Positions 39,884-48,691 of a DNA stretch of 64,000 nucleotides are shown here, one piece after another. Position numbers and translations under genes: made by a program. Source of the DNA: Vishniacozyma victoriae (Eukaryota; Basidiomycota; Tremellomycetes; Tremellales; Bulleribasidiaceae); assembly GCA_017654735.1 (NCBI GenBank), contig JADPYG010000090.1:62001-126000 (forward strand), written 5' to 3'. Within the stretch, counting starts at the first letter, position 1. Each line of letters begins with the position of its first letter. The notes beneath the pieces were generated by a model, which made no database searches, had not been told where the DNA came from, and saw only the letters and a list, made by a program, of their open reading frames with translations.

Positions 39884-40365
39884 TCCCTGTATCTAGATTC
39901 TACGTTACGCTTCTTGTCCATAGCCATCTTTCATTAAAACACTGTCATTACCCTCATGATTACGAGTCATCCATGCATGGACTTTATGCCTATGTCTCTG
40001 CGAGTGGGGCTGTTTGTGTTGCTGCACTGGATTGGCTTTGAAGAGCAGTACTCAATGCGTGCTTTGTGGTTGCTATGGAAGCTGTGCTCGATAATCAGAG
40101 GGAAATTTTTGCTTGTCCTTAGAAGCTGCAAAACGTGGCTAGAGGCTGGTAATCGCTGATGCGGCTAATTTGGTCATTCCTGACTCATCCAGTGAAGGCA
40201 ATCTGCTATCCCAAGATCTGCACGACCCCTTGCGCAAGAAGGTAGACATGAGCTGACGCTGATGAGCACGGACGAAATACACCAGATGCATGTCTATATC
40301 AAGCCATGTCTAGTAACTCCATTCCCAATCCACCCAAATCCGAAATCCAAATCGATAGATCAGAT
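39884..40365. other. Intergenic between convergent mannoprotein and RPL35 genes
   Basis: Holds two facing 3' ends. No coding sequence or repeat that I can support. Confidence 0.5.
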
Positions 40366-41214
40366 TTAAGCCTTGAGGGCGAACCTCCTTGCAGGGAAGT
40401 GGATGTTCTTCTTGTGCTGCTTGACGGTGATGGCGGATTGCTCCTTGGTGGTTAATCGTCGACGGATGGCTCGGGTCTTCTTGTATCGGAGGTCGAGGGG
40501 GAGGTCTGTATTTGTGAATGAGCAACGAGCGAAGCGAGTTGCGAGTGAGCAGATAGGCGAGCAATAGCGAGTATGGAGTGTGATGAGATTGAGATGTAAT
40601 GTGTGAAGAGAGCGACAGTCGACGGAAAGGATATGATCAGCTTCTATCCCTTATGCTACTGAATATAAACTCACACTTGGACTTCTTGTAGAAGTCTCGG
40701 AGGTTCTGCCTCTGCTTCTGGTTGATGACGGTGAGGACTCGGGCAATGGACTTTCGGACAGTGTTGCTGATGGTCAGTTTTGATCTTGGTCGTGTGTCCA
40801 TTCCCCCTCCTGTCCTCCCCTCCTGGACTGGACCTCCTCCTTGTATCCCATGGCCACTTTATCCCAACGCCCTGCCTAGCCGTCCTTCTATCCACTCATG
40901 ATGCTCTGAATCTAGTCCAGTCCTTTCTTCCTTGCTCCCAAATCTTTCCGCCGAATCCTCGCTCCGCTCGGATTTGTCCACCACTCGCTATCGCTCGCTC
41001 ACTTACATCTTGGTCAACTTGGAAGCGGATCCACCGGCGATCTTCTGAACCCTCAAAGAAGCAAGCTCAGTCTTGAGCTCGTTGAGCTGAGTCATGAGGT
41101 CCTGCTTGTTCCTATCGATTAGTTTCCTTCTTTACATCTCCTTGACGGCCAAGTATTGACGCACTTGGACTGAAGCTCGAACGCTCTGATCTTGTTGGAA
41201 GAAGAGGACGACAT
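40366..41214 (-). CDS. RPL35: 60S ribosomal protein L35 (uL29)
   Basis: A component of the large ribosomal subunit near the exit tunnel. Spliced protein: [100 protein letters not shown], ending [18 protein letters not shown] at 40366-40368. Family length (about 120-125 residues) and all conserved blocks fit. Two introns are long for this genome (about 170 and 240 nt), as is common in fungal ribosomal protein genes, and each carries a CTCGCTNCGCTCG word. I looked for box C/D or H/ACA snoRNA hallmarks in them and found none that convince me. Divergent from RAD23 across a 311-bp shared promoter. Confidence 0.96.
40526..40538 (-). repeat. CTCGCTNCGCTCG motif, RPL35 distal intron
   Basis: CGAGCGAAGCGAG on the plus strand (CTCGCTTCGCTCG in the RPL35 sense), flanked by GCAA/TTGC, which gives a short imperfect hairpin. 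Confidence 0.7.
40958..40970 (+). repeat. CTCGCTNCGCTCG motif, RPL35 proximal intron
   Basis: CTCGCTCCGCTCG on the plus strand, opposite in orientation to the RPL35 transcript. A related word, ACTCGCTATCGCTCGCTCAC, follows at about 40983. Confidence 0.7.
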
Positions 41215-41525
41215 CGTTACTGTTGATTTAGTGACGGTGTAGGTGAGGGTCTAGGGGTTACTTACAAGAATCTTTATGGATAGAGGAATCTCAGGTTTTC
41301 GTTATTGGGTGGCAGCGAGCAGGGAGGGAGGAGCGGGATTATAGTGTAAAGAGATAATACCGAAGAATTTGGTGTATCGTGTGGCAGTTGAGGGGAAGAT
41401 CGGATACTTCCGTGTGATGTCAATAAAGGGGGGGATGAATAAGATCCGATACCTCCACTTCCACGGTTGGAGCATCGTCAGCGACCAAGTTACCTCTATC
41501 TATCACATTCTCCAGCATATACACA
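41215..41525. promoter_or_regulatory. Divergent promoter, RPL35 / RAD23
   Basis: Compact 311-bp region between the two start codons. No coding sequence. Its two genes are both expected to be constitutive; no specific site can be named. Confidence 0.6.
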
Positions 41526-43298
41526 ATGGTCAAGATCAATTTCAAGACTGTACAGAACAAGGTAAGCTAGCGCTTTACGAATTCGGACAAAGCTGATATG
41601 ATAGTTATTCTCCCTCGAAGCAGAGGGTTCAGAGACTGTAAGCTGCAGGAGTCTCGAAAGACGCGTAGCTAATAACAAGGTCGGAGATCTCAAGAAGAAG
41701 ATCCAGGAGTCCCAGACTTTCCCAGTGGAGAATCAAAAGCTTATCTACTCTGGTTAGTCTCCTCCCTTCAATCTCGTCGTTTGCGGATAGAGCTGATGAA
41801 GTAGGAAAGATCTTGAGCGATACCGCAAATGTCGATTCTCTCAGTATCAAGGAAAAGGATTTCCTAGTGGTCATGGTCTCCAAGGTAGCTGGATTTCTCG
41901 GTTCGGTCTGAATAAGCTCACCGAATAGCCCAAGAAGGCCGCTCCTGCACCTACTCCCGCCCCAGCCCCCGCTGCCGAGCCAACTCCAGCAGCATCCAGC
42001 TCTACCCCCGCCCCCGGCCCAGCTGCTCCCGCCACTGAATCAGCTCCAGCCGAATCAGCACCAGCCGCCACAGAGTCCGCTCCAGCATCAATAGGATCAG
42101 GACCAGGTTTCGGAGGTGGCTCTTTCCGTATGTCCCCTTCTCACGAGATATATATATTGGAGATGAGGCTGATGATAGTCTCCGGCCCCGAACTCCAATC
42201 TGCTATTTCATCAATGACGGAAATGGGTTTCGAGCGTGATTTGGTCATGAAGGCTATGAAGGCAAGCTATAATAACCCAGATAGGGCCGTCGAGTATTTG
42301 ATGAATGTAAGCTTCAATGCTCTCGTCCATGAGTAAAGCTAATGAATAGGGAGATATTCCAGAGACCGAGGGCCTTGGTCGTCCGGCTCAAGTAAGTCAT
42401 ATTTGTGAGAGAGGAGGATTAGCTAATATCAGGGCGCTGCTCCTGCCGCACCTTCCGCCCCTGCTGCCGCTCCTTCTGCTGCTGCTGCTACTCCCGCCCC
42501 GGCTGCTGCTGCTCCAGCACCGGCCGCTTCAGCTGGCTCTGCCTCTGATAACCTGTTTGCCGTAAGCTTCATTTGACCTGCCATTGCGAGAAAGCTGATC
42601 AGTAGGCCGCCGAAGCTGCCAGTGCGTAGAGCCGAAATTTCGAAGAGGGTGGAAACTGAAACTGACCGCCAGTGAACCGAGATCGAGGAGGACCAGCTGC
42701 TGGTGCACCCGGTGCCGCTGCTGGTGCTGCCGGTGGAGGACTCGACGGAGGCATGCTCGAACAACTCGCCCAATCCCCTCAAATGCAACAACTCAGACAG
42801 GTCAGCTAAGATTCCCCTGTCGGTGATCACAGCTGATAGTCAGATGGTCCAAGAAAACCCAGCACTCATCCAGCCTTTGATGCAGCAAATTGCTACTTCC
42901 AACCCCCAACTCGCTCAACTCATTAACCAGAACCCACAGGCACTCTACGACCTACTAGGTGCTGGAGCTGCTGGTGAGGGAGAGGGAGAGGATGATTTCC
43001 TCGGTCCTCAGGTTATGCATGTGGATTTGACAGAGGCGGATGCTGCGGCTGTAGAGAGGGTACGTCCTCATTTCTATATCTATCATGACTCTTCTCACCA
43101 CTTTCCATCGTCTCACGTATCATGTTTGCCCAGTTCCCCCACCTTACTCCCTCTTTCGTCAGGAGTACGGCTGACATGCAGCTCGAGGCACTCGGATTCG
43201 ATCGACAAATGGTTCTGCAGGCCTACATGCTCTGCGACAAGAACGAAGAACTAGCTGCAAACTTTTTGTTTGACAGTGGAGATGACGAGATGTCGTAG
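41526..43298 (+). CDS. RAD23: Nucleotide excision repair / proteasome shuttle protein Rad23
   Basis: Rad23 binds Rad4/XPC for damage recognition and carries ubiquitinated cargo to the proteasome. Domains in order: N-terminal ubiquitin-like domain ([42 protein letters not shown]), a long Pro/Ala linker, UBA1 ([31 protein letters not shown]), an Ala-rich linker, the XPC-binding domain ([40 protein letters not shown]), UBA2 ([31 protein letters not shown]). Ends GDDEMS with TAG at 43296-43298. Nine or so short introns, several inside low-complexity parts. In this window it sits among XPB and MSH2, but these genes are too far apart to imply co-regulation. Confidence 0.96.
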
Positions 43299-43528
43299 TC
43301 ATCTGTCGGTCGGAATGTTGGTCGGGGAGTAAAGGATGTGGATAATAGCAAGAGTAGTGATGTTTGGAGTAGTTGGTAATGTGAATCAGTGGTAAGGATG
43401 TAATGATCATGATTAGTGTGGTGGGTTTTCAGGGGTTTTCTTCTGCATATTTACAATCTAAACTAACCCCGACTAACACCACAGCTTCACTCGCATTGTC
43501 AAACGTCGAACCTATGGACACCCAAGCA

Positions 43529-44248
43529 TCATCGCCCTGCACTCCCTTCGTCTGGCCCTTCGGGACCTTGTGTGGAACCATCTCCGTCGAACACGAACCT
43601 ACCCATCATGGCGTCCCACTCTCGATTCCGCTCGTCGAACTCGGCCTTGTTCTTGGCCCACTTTGCCCTCGATTCTTCCCAATCTGACATGGCTACGGTA
43701 TTTACAGGCCCTTCGGGACCTTCTGTAGAATCATCCCCGTCGAACACGAACCTACCCATCATGGCGTCCCACTCTCGATTCCGCTTGTCGAACTCGGCCT
43801 TGTCCCTCTCCCACTTTGCCCTCGATTCTTCCCAATCTGACATGGCTACGGTATCTACAGGCGCCGGAGAAGAAGCTTCCCCGGCAGACGCCTTCCGTGT
43901 TGCCCGATTCGCTGCGCTTCGCAGTCGCTGCTTCCTCAATCTTTCCCGATCTGCCGGAGTCCTTTTGAGCTCCTCGGGCGCTGGCTGACTTCCGGTCGAG
44001 CTCACGCTGGGGTCGAGTGTTGTGAGGAATGACACAAATTCGGCCGAGGTTGGTGGTTTTTGTGATTCATCCGGGGCGTCGGATCGAGTAAGTTGTGTAC
44101 CTGTAGATGTGGCTCGCGGCCTTAGTACTATCCCTCCTCTATTGGCGGTCTCGGAAAGCCTCGTATCGCTTCGTGCACACTCTGACTCAGGTCGCCCCAC
44201 TCCCTTCGGTACGTTATTTCTCGAGGTTCGCGAACCGGATTCGCTCAT
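43529..44248 (-). CDS. Orphan intronless protein with two 51-residue repeats
   Basis: Family not recognised. About 240 residues, single exon. N-terminus MSESGSRTSRNNVPKGVGRP, disordered; a helical block ADRERLRKQRLRSAANRATR (basic, bZIP-like in composition but with no zipper); then two tandem repeats of TVAMSDWEESRAKWERDKAE, FDKRNREWDAMMGRFVFDGD, separated by PEGP. The repeat is acidic and Trp-rich and looks helical. The two copies differ at only a few positions. ATG at 44248 chosen; a short in-frame extension upstream is possible only with a non-ATG start or an upstream exon. TGA at 43529-43531. Lies next to a similar intronless orphan at 44645-45310, with which it shares downstream sequence. 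Confidence 0.7.
   Translation of the reverse strand: MSESGSRTSRNNVPKGVGRPESECARSDTRLSETANRGGIVLRPRATSTGTQLTRSDAPDESQKPPTSAEFVSFLTTLDPSVSSTGSQPAPEELKRTPADRERLRKQRLRSAANRATRKASAGEASSPAPVDTVAMSDWEESRAKWERDKAEFDKRNREWDAMMGRFVFDGDDSTEGPEGPVNTVAMSDWEESRAKWAKNKAEFDERNREWDAMMGRFVFDGDGSTQGPEGPDEGSAGR
43556..43861 (-). repeat. 153-bp in-frame tandem duplication
   Basis: Units 43556-43708 and 43709-43861 are nearly identical; both start CCCTTCGGGACCTT and end with a word of the form ATGGCTACGGTAT-TACAGG. The length is exactly 51 codons, so the frame is kept. Confidence 0.93.
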
Positions 44249-44644
44249 CTCGATCTGTCTCAGCGGTTGTTTGGTCAAGGCCTGTGAGGTAAGATGTACG
44301 TTTGTGTCTCTGTCGGAGAGAGTGGAAGGATAGAGCTTGAGTAGTGGTTAGAATGATGGGAAGAGGAAGATCAGAGGTTGGACTGATTTATACTCATGGA
44401 TGGAGCGGAGCTGGGTGTGAATAGTGGTCCTACACTGACTATGAAAGGTGTGGTTGTATCCATCATTTTCTACGGAGACAAAGGTGATAGAGACTCGCAC
44501 TTGACTGACCACAACTTACGGGGAGTATACTGAAGAGAGCGAAAGTGATCCGAAATCATGATTAGTGTGGTGGGTTTTCAAAGGGTTTCTTCTGCATATG
44601 TACCACTATACCTACCCCGAACACTCGTACAGCCTAACGTGCGT
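44249..44644. other. Intergenic with duplicated 3' flank of the orphan pair
   Basis: At about 44555-44600 the sequence ATGATTAGTGTGGTGGGTTT and the following TTCTTCTGCATAT closely match 43408-43450, the flank downstream of the neighbouring orphan gene. The remainder is the promoter side of the 43529-44248 gene. No other coding sequence. Confidence 0.7.
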
Positions 44645-45310
44645 TTATCGAAAGGTCGAACCGATAAACACTTCACCATCATCATCGTCTCCGTGGTCCC
44701 CGACTTCCTTCGCCCACTCAATACCTCGCGAGGGATCGTACGCATCGACAACCAAGCTATTCGTCTCGTCGTTCAGATCTCGAGACCGCTCCTCCTCCAA
44801 ATCATCGCCAGACTGCTCCTCAGACTCTTCACTTGATTCTTGACCTGAATTTGCTTTGTGCCTGACGCGATCCTCCAGCGCCTCCCACATATCTCGGGTC
44901 TTTTGGCTCTTGTCGCCAAGATTGATCCTGTCCACCACCGCGCGCATTTGTCGGTGAGAATTACTTTTAAACTCATCAATCTCCTTTGCGGTAAAATTTT
45001 CCGACTGCTCAGAAGGTGCGCCCGGAATTGGGCTTATCAAAGAGTGCTTCGTCAACTTCGAAGCGCCGAGTTCGCGTGCCGCCGCCCTCGCACGATATTT
45101 CTTGGCCATGAAGATCCTGTGTTCCTCCTGCTTTGTGCGTGATGATCCCGGCAGCGTCTCCGATATGCGGGGTTCTATGGTAGACGCAGTGGGTGCTGGT
45201 GTAGTATTCTGAGTGAACTGGGAGCCATCGACTGTCGCCGCTGATCCTTGAGTCGATTGTCTTACGAGGGGCTCACGGCAGGAAGCTGCTGTTTGTGGGT
45301 GGTCGGACAT
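44645..45310 (-). CDS. Orphan intronless acidic protein
   Basis: Family not recognised. 221 residues, single exon. Disordered N-terminus MSDHPQTAASCREPLVRQST, a Ser/Thr/Pro-rich stretch, a basic block KKYRARAAARELGASKLTKH, a helical part TAKEIDEFKSNSHRQMRAVV then DRINLGDKSQKTRDMWEALE, and a strongly acidic tail (SSEESEEQSGDDLEEERSRD) ending GEVFIGSTFR, TAA at 44645-44647. ATG at 45310. Size, lack of introns, order (disordered, basic, helical with Trp-Glu, acidic) and shared 3' flank link it to the gene at 43529-44248, though the proteins align poorly by eye. Confidence 0.68.
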   Translation of the reverse strand: MSDHPQTAASCREPLVRQSTQGSAATVDGSQFTQNTTPAPTASTIEPRISETLPGSSRTKQEEHRIFMAKKYRARAAARELGASKLTKHSLISPIPGAPSEQSENFTAKEIDEFKSNSHRQMRAVVDRINLGDKSQKTRDMWEALEDRVRHKANSGQESSEESEEQSGDDLEEERSRDLNDETNSLVVDAYDPSRGIEWAKEVGDHGDDDDGEVFIGSTFR

Positions 45311-45683
45311 GATACTAGGTTGAGCGGATAATGGTTAAAATGTCGTCAGTAGAAGTCGAGTGATGTAGAGAGTGAGATATTGCGGAATATCAAGTAAACA
45401 GAAGATAAACAAGTGCCGTTAGATAAGCAGTAATGAGCGGATCGTGGAGGAAGAATGTGAGTGTAAATAGATATAAGAAATACAATCGATGTAAGCCATT
45501 TATACTCCGTCTTCAACCCTCCTTAGACAGTCCAAGAAAGGGAGAGATCCTTTAACCCTCATTCCTGAACCAGAAAGGTGACCATCCGTCAAGACCTCTA
45601 CCTGGACCTCCCGCCTCAGATTAGGTGAGGGGTGGGAGTAGAAGCAAAATACAGTACATACCCATAATGTGGATATACACCAC
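45311..45683. other. Intergenic between orphan gene and Gln-rich factor
   Basis: Promoter side of the 45310 orphan gene and 3' end of the Gln-rich factor. Nothing else seen. Confidence 0.5.
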
Positions 45684-47282
45684 CTAATTGAAAGCAGCCA
45701 ACAGATTCTCAAATTCATCCCCCGTCAAATCAATCCCCCCCTCTTCCCCATCTCCATCTCCGAAATTGAAATCATCAAGATCAATAGCTTGAGAATCGTC
45801 AAATACGTGACTCATGTCGAGGTTTGGGTCTGTTGTTGGTATGGTGGTAGTGGTAGTTGGTGGTTCCTGCTTGATGGGGGGAGGTATTGGTTGTTGTTGC
45901 GCTTGAACCTGTGGTTGCGCTTGAACCTGTGGTTGTGGTTGGATTTGTTGCGACTGCGAGTGTTGTTGAGGTTGATTTTGTTGAGGCTGATTTTGTTGTC
46001 GCGGTTGAATCATTTGTTGCTGTGTTTGAGGTTGAGGTAGCGATTGCGATGAGACTTGAGGCTGTGTATTCGGTACCATCGTATTGGTACTTGGCATGGT
46101 ATTGCTTGGCATTGCATTGGTATTAGGCATATTGGCATTCGAATTCGTATTCGGCGGAATCTGCATCGCCTGTTGACCGCCCGATTGCGCTTGTCCATCC
46201 GAAACAGGTATTGTCGAAGTATTAAACAACCCCGACATATCCCCCAAACTCCCCAAATCAATATCCCCGAAATCGAAATTCGAATAATCCCCACCACCCA
46301 CATTCCCATCATTCAGCGAAGCAAGTAAAGCATCGACTTCATCGTTATTTACCGCGGTAATAGGTTGCTGTTGGTTTTGAGTAGTATCTGGACCTGTGAA
46401 CGCGCCGAGTTGTGCTAGGAGACGATCTGTATCGGATTGTTCCCTATTCAAACTCGATCTCGAGATCGGCATCGGCGGGTTCTGAGTCGCCTGTTGTGGT
46501 GTAGAATAATCGAATCCGTTATTCGCCATCATAGCTGCGAAATCACTCATGTTCATATTCCCAAGATCCAGACCGTTGTTACCAGGTAACGTCGGCAGTG
46601 TATTGAATTCAAATTCATTCTTGATTTCGGTTTTAGAAGTGGAAGGTTCCGAAAAGGGAAGCATCGTAGAAGCTGATAATGGGATTGGGGAGGCGAGTGG
46701 GGCTGTCGAAGGTAAGCCCTGGGGTATCGTTAGTGTTGTTGTAGGTGGGAGGGGGACTGGGATGGCTAAGTGTTTTGAAGATGGGGTGGATGCGTCTGCA
46801 GCTGCCTCGTTCTGTCATGAGCTTGATTCTTGAACGAGAACGTGGTAGCTCACCATGTAAGCCTGGACATGCCGGCGCGTAGCTTCAAAGTTGCCCCACG
46901 CGATCTTGACCCGTCGCTGGAGGTGTACTGGTATAGTACGTGATTTTCGACCACTAATACATCAGTTCCACTCCACCTGATTCAACAAAGAGACCCACAA
47001 CCGTAAAGCATAGGTCTGGTACTGGATAACAGCAGTAGCAGCCAGTAAAACCTCTTTATACATTCTCTGCAGCTCGTCCAGCTTTCCAATCATCCACTGT
47101 CCTCCTTGCCCAATATCCTTCCCCTCTCCAATTGACCGGAGTTTCTTATTTGCTCCAGGCGACCTGCCCCCATTCGTCGAGTCGCGAGGTGTACCGAGAT
47201 TGGAAGGTGTCGTACTCTCATAAGGTCTCTTTGTGCTTGTAGTAGCTTTTGAGGGTGATGGATTTGAGTAGAAAGTCGACAT
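45684..47282 (-). CDS. Gln/Asn-rich putative transcription co-factor (Mediator-tail-like architecture)
   Basis: N-terminus MSTFYSNPSPSKATTSTKRP, Ser-rich, then a helical domain QGGQWMIGKLDELQRMYKEV, LLAATAVIQYQTYALRLWVS, LLNQ joined to RRVKIAWGNFEATRRHVQAY. After this comes a Pro/Ser linker, a region rich in Asn, Asp, Leu and Phe (SNFDFGDIDLGSLGDMSGLF), a long Gln/Pro run, and an acidic-hydrophobic C-terminus (LDDFNFGDGDGEEGGIDLTG, DEFENLLAAFN). TAG at 45684-45686; ATG at 47282. Three exons; the 61-nt intron between LLNQ and RRVK fits in phase. The layout (N-terminal helical bundle, Gln/Asn-rich middle, acidic end) recalls fungal Mediator tail subunits such as Med2, but I see no decisive motif. 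Nuclear activator role is inference. Confidence 0.7.
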
Positions 47283-47550
47283 CTTGCTTCCTCCTGCTTT
47301 TTGGCTAGATTATATACAGTGAGCTCGTATCCTCGATGCCTGACGCAGGGCTGTAGATGGTATTGCTTTGTGGGTAGTCACGCACACCGGGAAGGGTTAC
47401 AGTTGATTCACCTCCACTTTTAGATTGTAGTGACGTGTTATATCCAAACCATGCCCCCAATGACGCTCGTCGCTTGCCGAACTATATGGATGCCTCATTC
47501 TATCCCTACTACTCTAATACCACCGATACCTATCAACAAATACCAATACA
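47283..47550. promoter_or_regulatory. Divergent promoter, Gln-rich factor / IF1
   Basis: 268 bp between the two start codons. No named element; no coding sequence. Confidence 0.55.
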
Positions 47551-48328
47551 ATGATGAACGTTATCCGAGCTACTAGATCTGCCCGAGTCTCTCTCCGAGC
47601 TCCTGCTGTAAGTCCGCTTTTGTATCTTTGGTCATAGCACGATGGCCGGGCGTTCCCACAAAGAGGCCGGGCATCTCTATGACCTGAGGCGGTTGGCTAG
47701 CGGCTCTTTTCACCACATACTCTCCATGCTCGAGAATCGTGAGACTCTTGGTTCACATCTCCGGGTGCCTCGTCCTGAGCTCCGGCTCTCACAAGATCCG
47801 GCTATCCAGGGTGATAGGTTAAACGGATGACTATCTACAACCCACCCACTGCAGTACATCCTCATCATCACAAGCCTGCTCTGGCTGCTCGACGAGCGCC
47901 CCCTCCCCAGATTTCTCCCTTCCCAGGCTACCCCGCCTCGGACTACGCTGACCACCAGATGGCTGCCCGAAACTACTCCGATGCTCGACCAGAAGGATCC
48001 ACCGGATCTTCCAAGGGTTTCTCGTGAGTCCCACCTTCTCTCCTTACACCTCCGTGTCATCCTGAAAAACAATGTCGCTCACTCCTACCATCCACTACCA
48101 CGCCTTCCCCTTCCTCTTTGTAGTATGAGCTAACAGACCAGCCAGCGAGAACAGGCTGAAGAGGGTCAATACATCCGAAAGAGGGAACAGGAACAGCTCA
48201 AGGCTTCCCAGGAGAAGCTCAAGGCCGCTCAGGCTGAGGTTGTATGTCACTCGCACTCCAAGTCTATGGTGAACGATGCTGATAAACAGGATGCCGCCCA
48301 GAAGAAGGTTGACGCCGGAAAGAAGTAG
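47551..48328 (+). CDS. INH1: Mitochondrial ATP synthase inhibitor IF1 (Inh1)
   Basis: IF1 binds the F1 part of ATP synthase when matrix pH falls and stops ATP hydrolysis. About 115 residues. Exon 1 is a mitochondrial presequence, MMNVIRATRSARVSLRAPA. After an intron of about 250 nt (acceptor CACAAG before CCTGCTCTGG) the protein continues PALAARRAPPPQISPFPGYP and reaches the IF1 core: NYSDARPEGSTGSSKGFS, QREQAEEGQYIRKREQEQL, KASQEKLKAAQAEV, DAAQKKVDAGKK; TAG at 48326-48328. The stretch GSTGSSKGFS-RE-A-EE-YIRKREQEQL matches the inhibitory segment of yeast Inh1, and the following helix fits its coiled coil. Four exons. Confidence 0.9.
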
Positions 48329-48691
48329 GTTGAATAATGGAGAATCTTGAATAAAGAGGATATATGCATAATTACAATCAATCCCCTGCTTGCTCATCAT
48401 AATCTCTCATATGCTTGACCTGAAACGTCGTAGATAAGTGTATGATGCTGTGTTGCATGAACTCGATTTCAGTATACCTTGGCGGTTACTATGATTGTAT
48501 GACGTATACCCCTGAACCACCGGGAAGAGTAATTGTACATCCATACCTTTCAATCAACTTTTGTACCATCACCTATACCACCACAGCCCCGTAAGAAGGC
48601 TGATCAGTACCAGTCTGACCAGAGGGAGTAACTCGATGCCTGCTACATATCTTTCATCGCTTGCGAGCAATTACGTGCTATAGTAGGAAAG
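48329..48691. other. Intergenic, IF1 to RING gene
   Basis: 363 bp, tandem arrangement. Contains the IF1 3' end and the RING-gene promoter. No RNA gene or repeat recognised. Confidence 0.5.

Noticed and set aside
40505..41005. Possible snoRNAs in the long RPL35 introns
   Set aside because: Fungal ribosomal protein introns often host snoRNAs, but I found no convincing C/D or H/ACA box pairs in the sense strand.
47283..47850. Extra gene within the IF1 first intron
   Set aside because: An open frame exists, but it lies inside an intron with good boundaries and its translation is not protein-like.
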